A DNA stretch of 64,000 nt from Emiliania huxleyi CCMP1516 (GCF_000372725.1 NW_005200351.1:35811-99810); one strand, 5' to 3'; positions 1 to 10,726 are shown, counted from the first letter of the stretch. Numbers and translations are program-made. The notes: generated by a model from the letters alone, not told the origin.

Positions 1-204
1 CGAGGGAAAGGCGGCGTCCGTGGGCGGAAGAGTGAGGGCGTTTGAGGGACGACGCGCGCTCGGCGGTGTGGTGGAGGGGGTGGGGGGGGGGGTGGGGGGT
101 TAGCTAGGTGGGTGGGTGGAGGGCGGTTGGGGGGCTCGCGCTCACAGGAGCCCCTCCAAGAGAGCGAATGCTTAATTGCGTTGAACTCGGCCAGCGGCGG
201 GAGG

Positions 205-2919
205 CTAGCCTGGGCCTCCTTGGCATCGGGGGCGCGCAGCACCTCCTCCTGCTCCTCCTCCGCGGAACGTGTGGCCGTCCTTTCCCTCGTTCTCGGCGAA
301 GTACTTGCGCAGGTAGGCAGGCGTCTGGCCCTTGGTCTGCAGGATGTACGGCGTGATGGTGCTGGTGTGCTCGTCGACGACCATGAGTGCGTAGCAGTGC
401 CCATCGACGCCTACCACACCCTTGGGCGACCAGAGGTCGTAGTGCGACGAGCCCCCGAAGCGAGTGGCCAGTGGCCGGCCGGTGCTGCGCCGCGCGTGGT
501 ACTTGGCGTTCGCCTGCAGCGCGGCGTCGTCGAGGCCCTCGTTGCGGTCCATCTTGGAGAGGTCTGGCACGCCGTCCGCGATCTTGCTGAGGTCCTTTAG
601 CGCGTCGCCGGAGATGCACAGGGCGTGCCGCCAGAAGGTGCCATCCGTCGGGCGCCGCCCCGGCTTGCCGCGCACGATGGCCTTGGCGGCGTTGGCGCCG
701 ACGGATGCGCCGAGCGGCATCAGGTGGATGTTGAAGTCCTCCCCGAAGTAGATGGTCTGCCCGGAGGGGTAGTTGAAGCGTGGTGGGCAGAGGTCGAAGC
801 GGACCACGATGTTCTGCGCCTTGCACTCCTTGACGCTGACGAGAGGCATGGCGAGTCCGGGCGCGTACAGCGCGTTCACCCACTCGGTGTTCACAACCTT
901 GGTGTCCTGCGGCTTGGTCGGGTCAGCCAGCGCGAAGGCGTACGCGGTGCCGACGCCCTTCGCCTTGAGGTAGTCGTTGTTTGCGCAGCGGATGTAGATG
1001 GGCTTCTCGGGCTCGCGCCACCCGTGAGGGAAGTAGTCGGGCGTCGGGAACATGTTCATGCCCGCCTTGGAGTCGACGCCAGCGGCATACGATCCCGGCA
1101 TGTTCACACCGGCGGTCGTGTCGTACGCGTCGACGACCTTGACATGCCCGACAAGCGCGTGTGCCTGCATCGCGTCCATGCGCGCCACGTACATGGCGAG
1201 CATGATGCACGTGTACGAGAGGACGAGCGGGACCGTCTTGGGCACGTCGATGTCATTCACCGCGCGGAACATGTCGCCCGCGACCTTGCGGTAGATCGGC
1301 TGGAGCGGGTCCTCCTCGATGGCGTACTCTGCTCCGCCACCTGAGCCAGTCGCCGGCCCGGTGGACAGCTCGAGGGGTAGTGCGGTGACGGACTCGACCA
1401 TCACGCCCATGTTCGAGGGCTCGTCCACGGCGTCGGCCACAGGCGTGCCGATCGAGGCAGGCGAGCCCATGTAGACCGGGATGAGGCACGCGAGCAGGAC
1501 GAGTAGGATGGAAGCGCCGATGTACGGGCGAGGCAGCGCGGTGACGAACGAGGTGAACTTGACCCACAGCCCGCCGCGCGCCCGTGCCTCCGCCGCATTG
1601 CGCGCCGCCGTCTTGGCCTTGAGGATGGCGGGCGTGTCGGTGGGGTTGGAGTCGGGGAAGGTGTCCTCGACCTGGTCGGTGCCGACGCCAGCGACAAAGC
1701 CGCCGACGATGCCGTCCGGGTCGAACGTGCGGGTGACAGAGTCGGCCAGCGCCGCCCGCACCTCCTCGTGGTCGGTCGCGGTGGAGTCCGACTTCTTGAA
1801 GGGGTCGTGCGGGAGGGTGCGGCCGGGGGACTTGGCGCACACCTTCTTGTACGAGGACTGGGCCATGCGCACCTTCGTCTCGTGGTCGATGCGGTCGGGG
1901 AGTTCCTCGAGCACCTTGGCGACAGGGACCCCCTTGCAGATGAGGTCGCCGATGCACTTGCCACCGTGCAACCCATTGCAGTGGGGGCACGGCTTGCGCC
2001 CAGCGGCTGCGCGGCCGCCGCGGTCCCCGCCGCCCTTGTCGGATTTGATCTGCGCCTGGAGAGCGGCGACCTGGGACTCGGCGGCCGCGAGCTTCTCCTT
2101 GAGCACGCCTTGCGAGGCAATCTCCGCCTCGAACGCCGCCTGCGCAGCCGCCTTGGCCTCGTTGGCGCGGTCCGCGTTGTCTTGGTCGAGGATGCCCTGC
2201 ATCGCGAGCGTGGACGCCTTGAGGCCGTACGTCTTGCCCGATTGCGCGGCGAGTTGGCGCTGTATGCCGATCTGCACGCGCATGTTTGCGCCGAGCGTGG
2301 CCCCCTTGGCGGCGATCGCGTCGAGGATGTATTCCTCGATCACCTCGTCGGGGAGGTGCCACTGGGAGTCCTTGAGCAACTTGTTCGCCTGCTCGATGCC
2401 CGTCTTGAACTTGGCGAGGCTCGCGGACGTGAGGTCCTTGAGAGCGTCGGGGGAGTACGCCTTCTCGAGATCCGCGCGCAGCGCCTTCGTGCGCACGTTC
2501 TTGGAGTTCGTGTCCTCCGACTCGATGAGCGACTTGATCGCCGCGATGCCCTTCTTGATGTCGTCGTAGTGGTCGGCGTCCTCGTCCGCCAACATCTCGG
2601 CCAGCGTGTCGTCGTCCTTGACGGCGTTCTGCAGCGCACCGTAGAGTTGGCGCGACAGAGTCACCGACAGGTCCTTGAAGAACTTGTCGATCATGGCCGG
2701 GATGAGGCCGTCCGCAGTGCCGATGTTCTTGTAGCGCACGTGCAGCGCGACCGCCTCGGCCTCGCGCTCCGCGCCCGGCCGGATGGTGCCCACCTCGATG
2801 ATGTCGAGGAGGTACTTGTGTTGCTTCGCCGCGGTCCGCAGGTTGCGGAACCACTCGTTGAACTCCCGCTCGGAGCTCTGTTTGTAGGCCGGAATCACCA
2901 GCTTGTCCGTCGACGACAT
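205..2919 (-). pseudogene. Ty1/copia-type retrotransposon polyprotein, 3' truncated
   Basis: An open frame of about 900 residues, best started at the Met at 2919. The N-terminal ~340 residues are helical and Gag-like and end in a zinc-knuckle variant CPHCNGLHGGKC (CX2CX3HX3C, around 1950-2000). Further on is the post-protease block typical of copia (NALYAPGLAMPLVSV, near 830-890), then the start of an integrase core with the acidic residues of HYDLWSP and LMVVDEHTS (about 370-460). Homology stops abruptly near position 275, where the frame runs into unrelated Gly/Arg-rich sequence, so the C-terminal half of integrase and all of RT/RNase H are missing here. A hydrophobic stretch near 1490-1550 is unusual for a Gag-Pol protein. 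Function would be copy-and-paste transposition; this copy cannot be autonomous. Family assignment is confident, exact element boundaries are not. Confidence 0.75.
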
Positions 2920-3244
2920 GTTGTCGTAATGTCCCGGGGATCGTTGCCCCGCCGCCACCAACTGTGAAGGTCTTCAGTGACCACTCACAAGCTGTTCCAA
3001 GGCCCGACAGAAATGTACTGTCAAAACTTTGTTCAAACAAAAGTCCTGGCCCGCGGCCCCCACACCCACAATGACTATCAATCCAGGCTGCGGGTGAAGG
3101 GCAAAACCGCGCCGCTGCAGGACGGTTTTTGCAAAACCGCGCCGCAGCGGTACGAAACTGCGCAGATGCAGTCCAGGGGTGGTAAGGACACTATGTGTGT
3201 GTGTGTGGCCGTAGACTAGACGGCTGCGCGGTCGTCGGTCTTCA

Positions 3245-3665
3245 ACACATCAAGAAGGGCATCGCGGCGATCAAGTCGCTCATCGAGGGCGCTCGCGCAC
3301 GAGTACATCGAGCACTTCAACAAGCACGTCGGCAAGCCGCTCAAGGTCCACGAGGGAAAGGTGCACGAGTTCCTCGGGCTCACCATCACCAAGACGCAGA
3401 CCGGTTTCAAGCTGTCTGCCAGCAAGTACATCGACACGCTGCGCGCGCGCTTCTTCCCGTCAGGCGTCACGCACGCGGGCTACAAGGTGCCCGCGGACAA
3501 GGACCTCCCGTCCATCGCATCAACGCAGCTGAGAAGAAGACCGCGCCCGACCCGCAGCTCCTCCAGCGCTGCCAGTGCCTCATCGGCAGCCTCATGTTCG
3601 CCACCAACGCGCGCCCCGACATCCAGTACACCGTCTCGCAGCTGGCGCGTTGCATGTGGGAAGCG
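3245..3665 (+). pseudogene. Copia reverse transcriptase fragment, frameshifted, with Gag piece
   Basis: On the plus strand two frames together give the C-terminal part of a copia RT: a block with EFLGLTITKTQTGFKLSASK near 3366-3425 and, after a frame change near 3530, a block with LIGSLMFATNARPDIQYTVS near 3575-3640. Both are characteristic copia RT/RNase H junction motifs. The first about 40 bases (3246-3287) are a near-exact inverted copy of Gag codons found at about 2518-2559 in the minus-strand element, so this fragment is a rearranged chimera of two parts of the same element family. It has no intact frame and is a relic. Confidence 0.7.
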
Positions 3666-3744
3666 GCACGAGGAGGGCGGCGACCTCAACCGACTACAGT
3701 TGTATGGAGAGGACCCGTCGCCAGACGACGCAGGGCAGACGACG

Positions 3745-3905
3745 GGGAGGCGGAGCAGACGCGCAGGGCGAGACGAGGGAGGGAGCAGGACTTTGCGGAG
3801 ATCAGCAGGAGGATGTACGAAGAGATTAGGAGCAGCAGGAACCCGAGGGACCATGTGGAAGACGGCTAGTGCTAGTCCCCCGTCGGGAGGACGACCCCGG
3901 CTAGT
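3745..3905 (+). repeat. Copia-associated 3' end repeat, copy 1
   Basis: This stretch, ending in the codons YEEIRSSRNPRDHVEDG and a stop, matches the minus strand at 15463-15660 with scattered indels. It directly follows the RT fragment and so is probably the 3' end of the same element. The two copies are 12 kb apart and in opposite orientation. The tail continues to about 3935 into sequence resembling parts of dispersed repeat A. Confidence 0.7.
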
Positions 3906-4012
3906 CGCCGACCACACCCACAAAGAACCCGGCACAAGGATCTCGAACGGGCTGGGATCCTTGCTTTTGAAAGATGTTTTCTTTATTTAGCTCATGGCGC
4001 TGAGCTACTACC

Positions 4013-4281
4013 ATGGCGCTGCGGGCCCCCAACATGCACGAGCTCGTCGCGCTCGCGTCTGCGGCATTACTGAGAGCGGCGCCGCTCCGCTGCCGAGTCA
4101 TGAGCACATTCTCCACCGGCGGAGGGTCCTGCGCCGCGGCGAGCGCCGACGTCAGGCGGCTGGCCGACGGCACATACTTCAATCGCAAACTCGGCGCACT
4201 CAACGTGTTCGAGATTGACGTCGACGAGTCGATCATCGACGAGGCGGCCGATATCTTCTACGGCCGCGATGCGAGCAGCAG

Positions 4282-4318
<37 letters not shown>

Positions 4319-5101
4319 CATAGCCCCTTTGCAGGCGTGGGCGACAGCGCAGAGCCGTACACTGAGGTCGCGACACCGGCCGGCAACTTTTTCACGCAGC
4401 GCGTCAGCGGCTGGAGAAGCAACATAGCGTGGGTCTCGGTCGACGACGAGCACTCCTTTCAGAGATTCGAGGCGCTCTTTGAGCGCCTCGAGCTGCCGCA
4501 GCGCTTCTCCTCTGTCATCCCACACTTGAGCTCGCCGCGCCTCTTCAGCGCCTTTTACGTCTGCCGCTCGTGGTGCGAGGCGCACAGCTTCCACACCGAC
4601 TACATGCGCCCCGTCGGCCTGCACGCGCTCACCCTCATCACGCCGCTGCGCGACTATCAAGAGACGGACTCCTTCCAGCTGACCTACAAGCCGGCCGTCG
4701 CGAGCGGCGCGCCGCAATCCGACGGTTACGCAGCGCACGGCTCCGAGGATGCGACGGAGGGGCGGACGGCGCCGCCCGCGCTGCAGCGGTACGCGTACAA
4801 GAAGGGCAAGGCGATCGTCTTTGGCTCTCGCTTCGAGCACAGCACCGAGCCTGGCGCGGGCGACGAGGGTGAGGTGCACGCCTATCTCTGCTTCACCTTT
4901 GGCACGGACGACCAGTCCAAGTGGGCCGACATTGCGCAGACGCTCGACACGCAGTCGCGCATCGTCCAGCACCCTGATGGAGAGCTGAGGCTCTCCGCGC
5001 TGGGTAGAGCCATCGAGGCGGCGCTGCGCGACCTCCAGCGCGGCTCTGGCGGCGGGGGCGCAGAACATCTCTCTTCCGTGGACGCGCATGTCAAACGATA
5101 G
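4013..5101 (+). CDS. Putative 2-oxoglutarate/Fe(II)-dependent oxygenase-like protein
   Basis: Intronless frame of 362 residues. The C-terminal half has the layout of a double-stranded beta-helix oxygenase: a proximal HxD motif (His194-Thr-Asp196, in HSFHTDY) and a distal His276 (in FEHSTEPG) about 80 residues later, followed by a predicted beta strand (VHAYLCFTFG). These three residues would bind Fe(II). The N-terminal 30 residues are hydrophobic with basic residues and might be an organelle-targeting leader; a second Met (MSTFS) at residue 30 could be the start of the mature region. A run of Asp-Gly pairs at about residues 90-104 is encoded by a hexanucleotide microsatellite (4282-4318). Substrate is unknown. 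Alternative: a cupin-like protein without catalytic activity. The gene ends 400 bp from the convergent hydrolase gene. Confidence 0.6.
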
Positions 5102-5497
5102 CGCTGTCTGGCGTGTATCTCGGCAAAATTCTGGGGGTGCGTTTCCATTTTTATGTTAATTTATGTGTGACCACCACGATAAATCATCATGGATCTCTCA
5201 ACTGCAACTGCTGCGTCTCTCCGGTCCCGCGCGGCGCCACGGCCCCCCCCCGGGGGAACGCGCAAATCCGGTATAATCCGCGGCGCATTCTCGACCGGGC
5301 GCAGCCGCAGGGCGCACGCGCGCCCGGGGGCCTCCACGCTCCAGCTCCACCTCGCCCCGCTCGCCCCAGGGGCGTCCCTCCAGTGTCCAGACCTCCAGTG
5401 CAGTGTCTGCCCAGTGGACGCGAGAGACGTGTGGAGTTCGCATGCAGCACCGGAGGACAGAGCGATGAGAGTGTCCTTTTCGTAATGTCCCGCTACT
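5102..5497. other. Intergenic, convergent gene ends
   Basis: Lies between the 3' ends of two convergent genes. It should hold both 3' UTRs. I see a C/G-rich middle (5220-5400) and AT-richer ends but no conserved frame, RNA gene or repeat shared with the rest of the window. Confidence 0.5.
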
Positions 5498-7126
5498 CTA
5501 AGTATTTTGTTTAGTATCGAGCTCGCAAGTCTCGTGTCTCTCGCCGGCGGGTGGGAGCCGGTAAGTGTGGCCGAGCAGATCAGACAGCACCGTGCGCCGC
5601 AGCACGCCCCGGTGCTTGAGGCCGGCGCCGAGCGCGTGGCCAGCGACGGCGTGCCTGACGACGCGCACCCGCTCTGAGGCCAGCAGTCGGGGCGGCAGGT
5701 AGTCGAGCTGGCGCAAGTCGGGCGGGTCCTGGCCGACGTGCAACACGATGCGCGCCTCTGCGCCGGCGCACGCGCTCACGAGGTCGGCCCGGAGGCGCTC
5801 CTTGCGCGCGTCGCCAAAGTCGTCGCGGCCCGAGTAGTCAAAATCGCGCACGTCAATCTGTGGGACAAGCGCGACGACGGCGCCATTGGCGCTGGCGTGC
5901 CGGGAGAAACGCAACGCGGCCGTCGCCCCCATCGACTCGCCCAGGATGCACACCCGGCCGTACGGCGCGCAGAGCGCACTCAGCGTCGCGTCCCACCACC
6001 GCCCGTCGTCGTACTCGCCGCTGTACGGGTCGGTCATGTACCACGACTGCGCAGTGTCGAGGCAGTGGGCGAGGACGAGGGTGTCGTCTCCCACCGCGCG
6101 CAGCGTCGCGGCGTACTCGGCACGCACCACGCCGTGCCAGCCGAGCGACGAAAAGACGAGCACCAATGTGCGCGCGGAGCTCGGCAGCGTGGGGATGCCC
6201 GAGATAGGCGAGTATGAGCTCAGGGCGCCCGCGCCGTCGGCCGTCGACGGCGCGGGCGCAGCGGCGGCGGCGGCGGCGCCAGCGCGCACGATGAGCGGCG
6301 CCGGCTCGTCGGCCGCGTGCCACACCGTGCCGAGCGCCGCCGCGCCGCGCTGCGAGCCGGCGTGTCGGCTCGCCGCGACGAGGCTGCGCAGTCCAAGCTT
6401 GGATGTCGGGAAGCCGAGTGGGCCGAGCAGCCCCGCGCTGAGCTCGCGGACGGCGACGGCATAGAGCGCACGGACGATGCGCTCGTCGTCGGCGGGCGGC
6501 GGCGCGACGGCGACAAAGTCCTGGCGCACGCGGCGCAACCGAGCGGCGGCAAAGACCTCTGCTGCGCGCTCGGACGAGGAGGCCGCCGCTGCCTCGCGAC
6601 GCTGCTGCTTTGCGGTGGCGAGCGCGGCGCGGCGGGCAGCGAGGAAGGCATCGGAGGCGACGGCGGCAGCAAGCGCATCGAGCGCGGCATCGCGCTCAGC
6701 CGGCGGCAGCAGCACAAAGCGCGCCGTCGCGGCGACGGCGGCGGCCGCCTCGGCGGCGACTGCCGCGTCCACCTCGGCAGCCGCGCGGGCGAGCGCCTCG
6801 ATCGCGTCATCCCAGAGCGACGCGCTGAAGAGATGCTGACCGAGCGTGTCGCCATTCTCCCAGTCGAAGAAGGCGGCTGCCTCGGCGAGCTCACGCGCGT
6901 TGCGCGGCAGCGCGCTGCGGCGCTCGCCGGGAAGCGCCCAGCACACGGCGAGGCTTGCGTCGACCAGCGCTTCAGCCGGCGGCACGTCGTCGACCAGCCG
7001 CTGCTCGAGGCGCCTCAGGGGTGCGACGGCCGGATGGGCGATGGCGGGCGGCGGCAGCGACACGCCGCAGGCAGAGGCGGCGAGTAGCAGCACGGTGGTC
7101 ATGCTTCTTAGAGCGGGCAGGCTCAT
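5498..7126 (-). CDS. Secreted or organelle-targeted alpha/beta hydrolase
   Basis: Intronless, 542 residues. The N-terminus has a basic residue followed by a hydrophobic core (TTVLLLAASACGVSL), a likely signal peptide. Residues about 40-260 are Ala-rich and helical with no recognised domain. From about residue 330 an alpha/beta hydrolase fold begins (TLVLVFSSLGWHG), with the nucleophile elbow GESMG (Ser398) and a candidate catalytic His in AVAGHALGAG near residue 500. The acid residue is probably in the strand LHVGQDPPD. It would hydrolyse an ester or thioester; substrate cannot be inferred. The long Ala-rich N-terminal region is not typical of the family. Fold confident, function generic. Confidence 0.75.
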   Translation of the reverse strand: MSLPALRSMTTVLLLAASACGVSLPPPAIAHPAVAPLRRLEQRLVDDVPPAEALVDASLAVCWALPGERRSALPRNARELAEAAAFFDWENGDTLGQHLFSASLWDDAIEALARAAAEVDAAVAAEAAAAVAATARFVLLPPAERDAALDALAAAVASDAFLAARRAALATAKQQRREAAAASSSERAAEVFAAARLRRVRQDFVAVAPPPADDERIVRALYAVAVRELSAGLLGPLGFPTSKLGLRSLVAASRHAGSQRGAAALGTVWHAADEPAPLIVRAGAAAAAAAPAPSTADGAGALSSYSPISGIPTLPSSARTLVLVFSSLGWHGVVRAEYAATLRAVGDDTLVLAHCLDTAQSWYMTDPYSGEYDDGRWWDATLSALCAPYGRVCILGESMGATAALRFSRHASANGAVVALVPQIDVRDFDYSGRDDFGDARKERLRADLVSACAGAEARIVLHVGQDPPDLRQLDYLPPRLLASERVRVVRHAVAGHALGAGLKHRGVLRRTVLSDLLGHTYRLPPAGERHETCELDTKQNT

Positions 7127-7719
7127 CGCATGTATGTAGGCTTTGGGAGGGTGCGAAAAAGAATTCTGCGAAATGTGAGTTTTGTTTTGTTGAAATGTGT
7201 CGTGTGCGAAAAAGAATTTCGCGTGCGAAGAAAGAAAGAACGATGGATCTTAGCCCTTTCTTTGTTTTCACTCAGCGGGCGTCTTTGTTTTTCATGACCC
7301 CCGGGGCGAGGAAACTTGCCCTATTGCTTGATCGGCCTCCGCAGCAGCAGGTGGATCTGAGGGGGTGCGAGAATTAACATGAGAGCCGTGACTGCGTAAT
7401 GGGAGAAAAGGGAGAGGGGGTTGTGTTCTCTAGGCCCCTAGGGGCCCTACGCGCGGCGTGAGAGCTCGGAAGCGAGCTTTGCACGGCGATCGAGGATGGC
7501 GCGGTTCACCCCCTTCTCTCTCTCTCTCACGTCGTATCGATGTCCGCGTATGAGACGTACAGTGCGATGCAAGACGCAATGAGCAGCAGGCGAACAAGCA
7601 AATCTAAACCCGTCCGGGCCGTGGGACTTAGGCAGGACCGCACACTGTCCTCGGCGTCGCTCTTCATGAGGGCCCTCACCCGGAACCCCGGGAAGCGTTC
7701 TTCATTCTCGGCGGCGAAA
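7127..7719. other. Divergent intergenic region with repeats
   Basis: Separates the divergently transcribed hydrolase and lactonase genes. It contains two copies of a short motif GTGCGAAAAAGAATT about 50 bp apart (7152 and 7204), an A-rich stretch, and from 7401 a fragment of a retroelement 3' end (separate entry). An in-frame upstream ATG at 7540 could extend the downstream gene by 60 residues. Confidence 0.5.
7401..7515 (-). repeat. Solo 3' terminus of retroelement (copy of 59136-59255)
   Basis: About 115 bp nearly identical to 59136-59255. In the second location this is the last ~22 codons plus the beginning of the 3' flank of a retroelement C-terminal domain on the minus strand. Here only that end is present, as left by a severely 5'-truncated insertion. 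It sits about 200-300 bp upstream of the lactonase start. Confidence 0.75.
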
Positions 7720-9179
7720 ATGTCTACTCCGCTGCTCGTCGGCACGTACGGCGAGAAGCTGGGGCACGTGGACGGCAAGGGCAAGGGCGTGTACGCCGTG
7801 CGCTTTGACCGCGAGACACTGAGCCTCGTGCCGTTCACGCCGACGGCTGGGCTCACGACGCCACAGCTCGGCGGCGCCTCCGGCCTTGTCAACCCGACGT
7901 GGCTCACCTCCTGCGGCGACGGAAAAGTCCTCTACATTTGCGACGAGCGTGGCGACGGTCCGGGCAATTTGGCGGCCGTCAGCGTCGATGCGGCGACTGG
8001 CGCGCTCGCGCTCCTCAACAGCATCCCGGCGGACGACCGCGCTGGCGGCGCGGCGTGCTGCCACGCGAGCGTCACTCCTGGCGGAGCGCACGTCGTCGCA
8101 TCCAACTACTGCGCCGGTTCGGTCGTCGCTGTCGCGCGCCGCGCGGACGGCTCGCTCGACGCGCCGTCGGCGCAGTACGTGCACCTGCCGCCCGCCAGCC
8201 ACCCGGTCAGCTTTCCCGGCCCGAACGCGGCGCGCCAAGAGGCGAGCCACGCGCACATGGCGTATTGTTCGGCCGGTACGCACGGCACGACCATCCTGGT
8301 GCCCGACCTCGGGTGCGACGTCGTGTGGTCGATCCCGTACGACGCGGAGAGCGCCAAGCCGCTCGGCGAGCCTGTCGCGACGGCGTCTCCGCCCGAGCTG
8401 CGCGGCGGCGGCCCACGCCACCTCGTTCGCCACCCGACCGAGCCACTCGTGTACGTGGGGTATGAGCTGACGTCGGTGCTCGCCGCGTACCCGATCGACA
8501 AGAGGACGGGCGCCATCGCGGGCGACGAGCCGCTCTGCGCGCTCAACGTGCTCGACGGCGACGCGGGCGGCTTCATGGGAGGCTCCGGCGAGGACGCCGA
8601 CCTCAGCAGCGTCGAGGCGTACCAAACGACGGTCCGAAAGTACGCGCGCCTCCTGCAGGGGTCCGCGGCGGCCGCCACCGCCGCGTGGCACGGCGGCGAG
8701 CACCGGGGCGGCGTGCCGCTCTGCTCGGACAAGGCGACGAGCATCGCGGCCGTCCGCCTCGCGCCGGGCGACGCGCCCTCGCACGTGGTCGTGTCGTCGC
8801 GCCTCGTCGACGCCGCTGGCGCGCTCTCGTGCGTGGCGCTCACGCCCGGCGGCCTCTTCAAGAGTGCCGAGGACGAGCCCGTGCGCATCACGAGCACCCT
8901 CGGCCGCACGCCGCGCGACTTTGTGCTCCTGCCGCCGCCGAGCAGCGCGGGGGGGCGCGGCCGGAAGCGCGGCCGCGCGCGCGCGCGCGCGCCGCCGGCG
9001 CCGCCGAGCCGCCGGGCGGCGCGAGCGACGACGGCGTGGTGGCGCTGGTGGCGAACCAGGACTCGGGCTCGATTGTGGTGCTGCGCGAGGGCAGGGAGGC
9101 CGCGCCGCTCACGAACGGCGACGCCATCCCCACGCCCGTGTGCTTGTGCCTGCCGACCTGCCGTGAAGTTTCCCCATAG
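7720..9179 (+). CDS. 6-phosphogluconolactonase-like seven-bladed propeller (lactonase family), frame interrupted
   Basis: The frame from ATG 7720 begins with the family signature LLVGTYGEK...GKGVYAVRFD and continues through propeller blades typical of the YbhE/3-carboxymuconate-cyclase lactonase family (for example GGGPRHLVRHPTEPLVYVGYE at 8401-8465). It would hydrolyse 6-phosphogluconolactone or a related lactone. Between about 8945 and 9000 the true C-terminus (VALVANQDSGSIVVLRE...PVCLCLP, 9038-9165) moves to another frame, across an alternating GC run (8977-8992). A two-base slippage in that run would restore one frame ending at 9179; no plausible intron is visible there. An upstream in-frame ATG at 7540 is possible, but the extra residues resemble no leader I recognise. 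Confidence 0.75.
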
Positions 9180-9425
9180 TAATTCCTCTCGTCGGCTTCT
9201 TCAAATCCAAGCACCCAGCTCACGGGGATGGTGTATACATATAATCATTCTGGAGGAGACAGCCTCATTTTCTCGTCGCTCGTCGGAAAGGCGAATTCTT
9301 TTCGAAGGCGCTCTCAAAAGAAAAACAAACACGCCTCACGCGCCATTCGCTCTCACCTGGCAACCCTGTCTGCACGTCTCGCGCGCGCGTGAACAGGGCT
9401 CCAGGCCCCAAATGACGTGTGAGTG

Positions 9426-9477
9426 TTAGAGTTGTTTGGGAGAGAGAGAGATTTTTAGCAATACCAAACAACTCTAA
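9426..9477. terminator. Perfect inverted repeat, 14-bp stem, 24-nt loop
   Basis: Left arm 9426-9439 and right arm 9464-9477 are exact reverse complements (TTAGAGTTGTTTGG and its complement). It lies between two plus-strand genes, 250 bp after the lactonase stop. It could fold in RNA as a 3' processing or termination element, or be the remains of a small foldback repeat. Assignment as terminator is a guess. Confidence 0.35.
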
Positions 9478-9511
9478 AAATATCTCGAAGCCTGACGAAG
9501 GTGTACACCTG

Positions 9512-9620
9512 TGTTGTGCCAGTGCGCGCCAGTCCCGTGCCCAGTGTCGTGCGAGGGAGTTTTGTTGTAAAATTCGTCCTCGCAGGAGTCGCTTAGGCGG
9601 CTCCCGTGGTGTAGCTGCAG
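9512..9620 (+). repeat. 5'-gene cassette (repeat C), copy 1
   Basis: Contains two modules shared with 10691-10726, 17288-17380 (inverted) and 18414-18590: GTGCCAGTGCGCGCCAGTCC and GGAGTCGCTTAGGCGGCTCC. In this copy the module order is reversed relative to 18414. It ends 60 bp before the ATG of the CRAL-TRIO gene. Confidence 0.7.
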
Positions 9621-9679
9621 CGCTAATTTTTCCGTCTGTACTCCTTGCGACGCTCTCTCCGAGTCTCCTTGCTATTCCG

Positions 9680-10360
9680 ATGGCGCCAGTAGCGGGTTTT
9701 GAAGCGATCTCCGACGCCGAGTGGCAGCGCTTTCTCGACGCGCGCGACGGCAGCGTCCCCGACGCGTCGGAGATGCTCCGCGAGCACCTCGCGTGGCGCG
9801 CGGCGACCCTGCCGCTGCCGGCCGGCGCGCCGGCGCTGGGCGCGGGCCTGCCGGACCTGCTGGTATTTGACGGCAAGGCGCGGTCAGGTCACCGCGTCGC
9901 GGTGCTCATGGCTGCGATGTACGACCCGGACCTCGCCGACGTGGACACCTATGCCAACGCCATCGCCGCCAAGCTCGATGCGTCGCTCGACCGCGACGTC
10001 GCCGAGCGGGTCACCATCATTGCGGACACGCGCGGCGGCGACGGGTGGGCGAACCCGCCGGCGACCTCGGTCGTGCCCTTTATGCGCGCCGTCTCGGCCA
10101 CGCTCTCGGCCAACTTCCCCGAGCGGCTCCACTGCCTGGTCGTGATGCCGGTGCCGTGGATCGCCTCGACGCTGTGGACCGTCGTCAAGCAGTTCCTCGA
10201 CCCGGAGACGGCGCGCAAGGTGGTGCTTCTCGACGGGGCGGCGGACCGCGCGGCACCGTTGCCCGACTCCCTCGGCGAGTACCTCGACCAGGACTGCACT
10301 CGCCTGCTCACAGAGCACCGCAGCCGCGCGATCGAGGCGTCTCAGCCCAAGGCGTCGTGA
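9680..10360 (+). CDS. CRAL-TRIO (Sec14-like) lipid-binding protein
   Basis: Intronless from ATG 9680, 226 residues. After an N-terminal helical region (residues 1-45, CRAL-TRIO N-like) comes the lipid-binding core: HRVAVLMAAMYDPDLAD..., VTIIADTRGGDGWANPPAT, a long helix, HCLVVMPVPWIASTLWTVVK and FLDPETARKVVLL, matching the order of strands and gate helix in Sec14 family members. Such proteins bind and transfer phosphoinositides, tocopherols or other hydrophobic ligands in the cytosol. The family's usual core of about 160 residues is complete. The upstream start at 9419 would translate the repeat cassette and is unlikely. Confidence 0.8.
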   Translation: MAPVAGFEAISDAEWQRFLDARDGSVPDASEMLREHLAWRAATLPLPAGAPALGAGLPDLLVFDGKARSGHRVAVLMAAMYDPDLADVDTYANAIAAKLDASLDRDVAERVTIIADTRGGDGWANPPATSVVPFMRAVSATLSANFPERLHCLVVMPVPWIASTLWTVVKQFLDPETARKVVLLDGAADRAAPLPDSLGEYLDQDCTRLLTEHRSRAIEASQPKAS

Positions 10361-10690
10361 GCCGCGCCCGCGGCCCCGTGTGACCTCAGACCCTCAGACC
10401 GAACCTTGTGTGGCGCCGGCGCGATAGCAGAGCGGGGTTCTCGCGAGCGCTTCTCACTCTGACCTCTCGTTCGATGATGTGGGTTTGGAGAATATATCCC
10501 CGCCCCGGGCGCGCGCGAGACGTGCGCACTTCCGGCACTGGCTTTCTCTGGCCTCTCCTCTCCCTGCTATACCAGTCCGTCTTTTGATTGTTTCCGTATT
10601 GGACGCTGGAATAAAGAAAATCGGGTGCTCGTCGCCCGTGGAGCGTGGTCCAACCCTATTCACACGGGCGCCGGCGCTTGGAGTTTCCCT

Positions 10691-10726
10691 GTGTTAGTGC
10701 CAGTACGCGCCAGTCCGGTTCCCACT
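10691..10726 (+). repeat. 5'-gene cassette (repeat C), copy 2, partial
   Basis: Only the first module is present (TGTTAGTGCCAGTACGCGCC, then diverged). It lies about 120 bp upstream of the ATG at 10843, in gene-sense orientation. Confidence 0.6.

Larger units (their letters stand above)
9180..9679. other. Intergenic, hairpin and promoter-side repeat
   Basis: Contains a motif shared with 54489-54523 (repeat F, 9298-9332, inverted), a perfect 14-bp stem hairpin (9426-9477) and copy 1 of the 5'-gene cassette (9512-9620). No coding sequence is supported. Confidence 0.5.

Noticed and set aside
1481-2569. Long plus-strand frames opposite the copia polyprotein
   Set aside because: They are antisense shadows of a GC-rich coding frame; they show no domain, while the minus frame has Gag, protease-side and integrase motifs.
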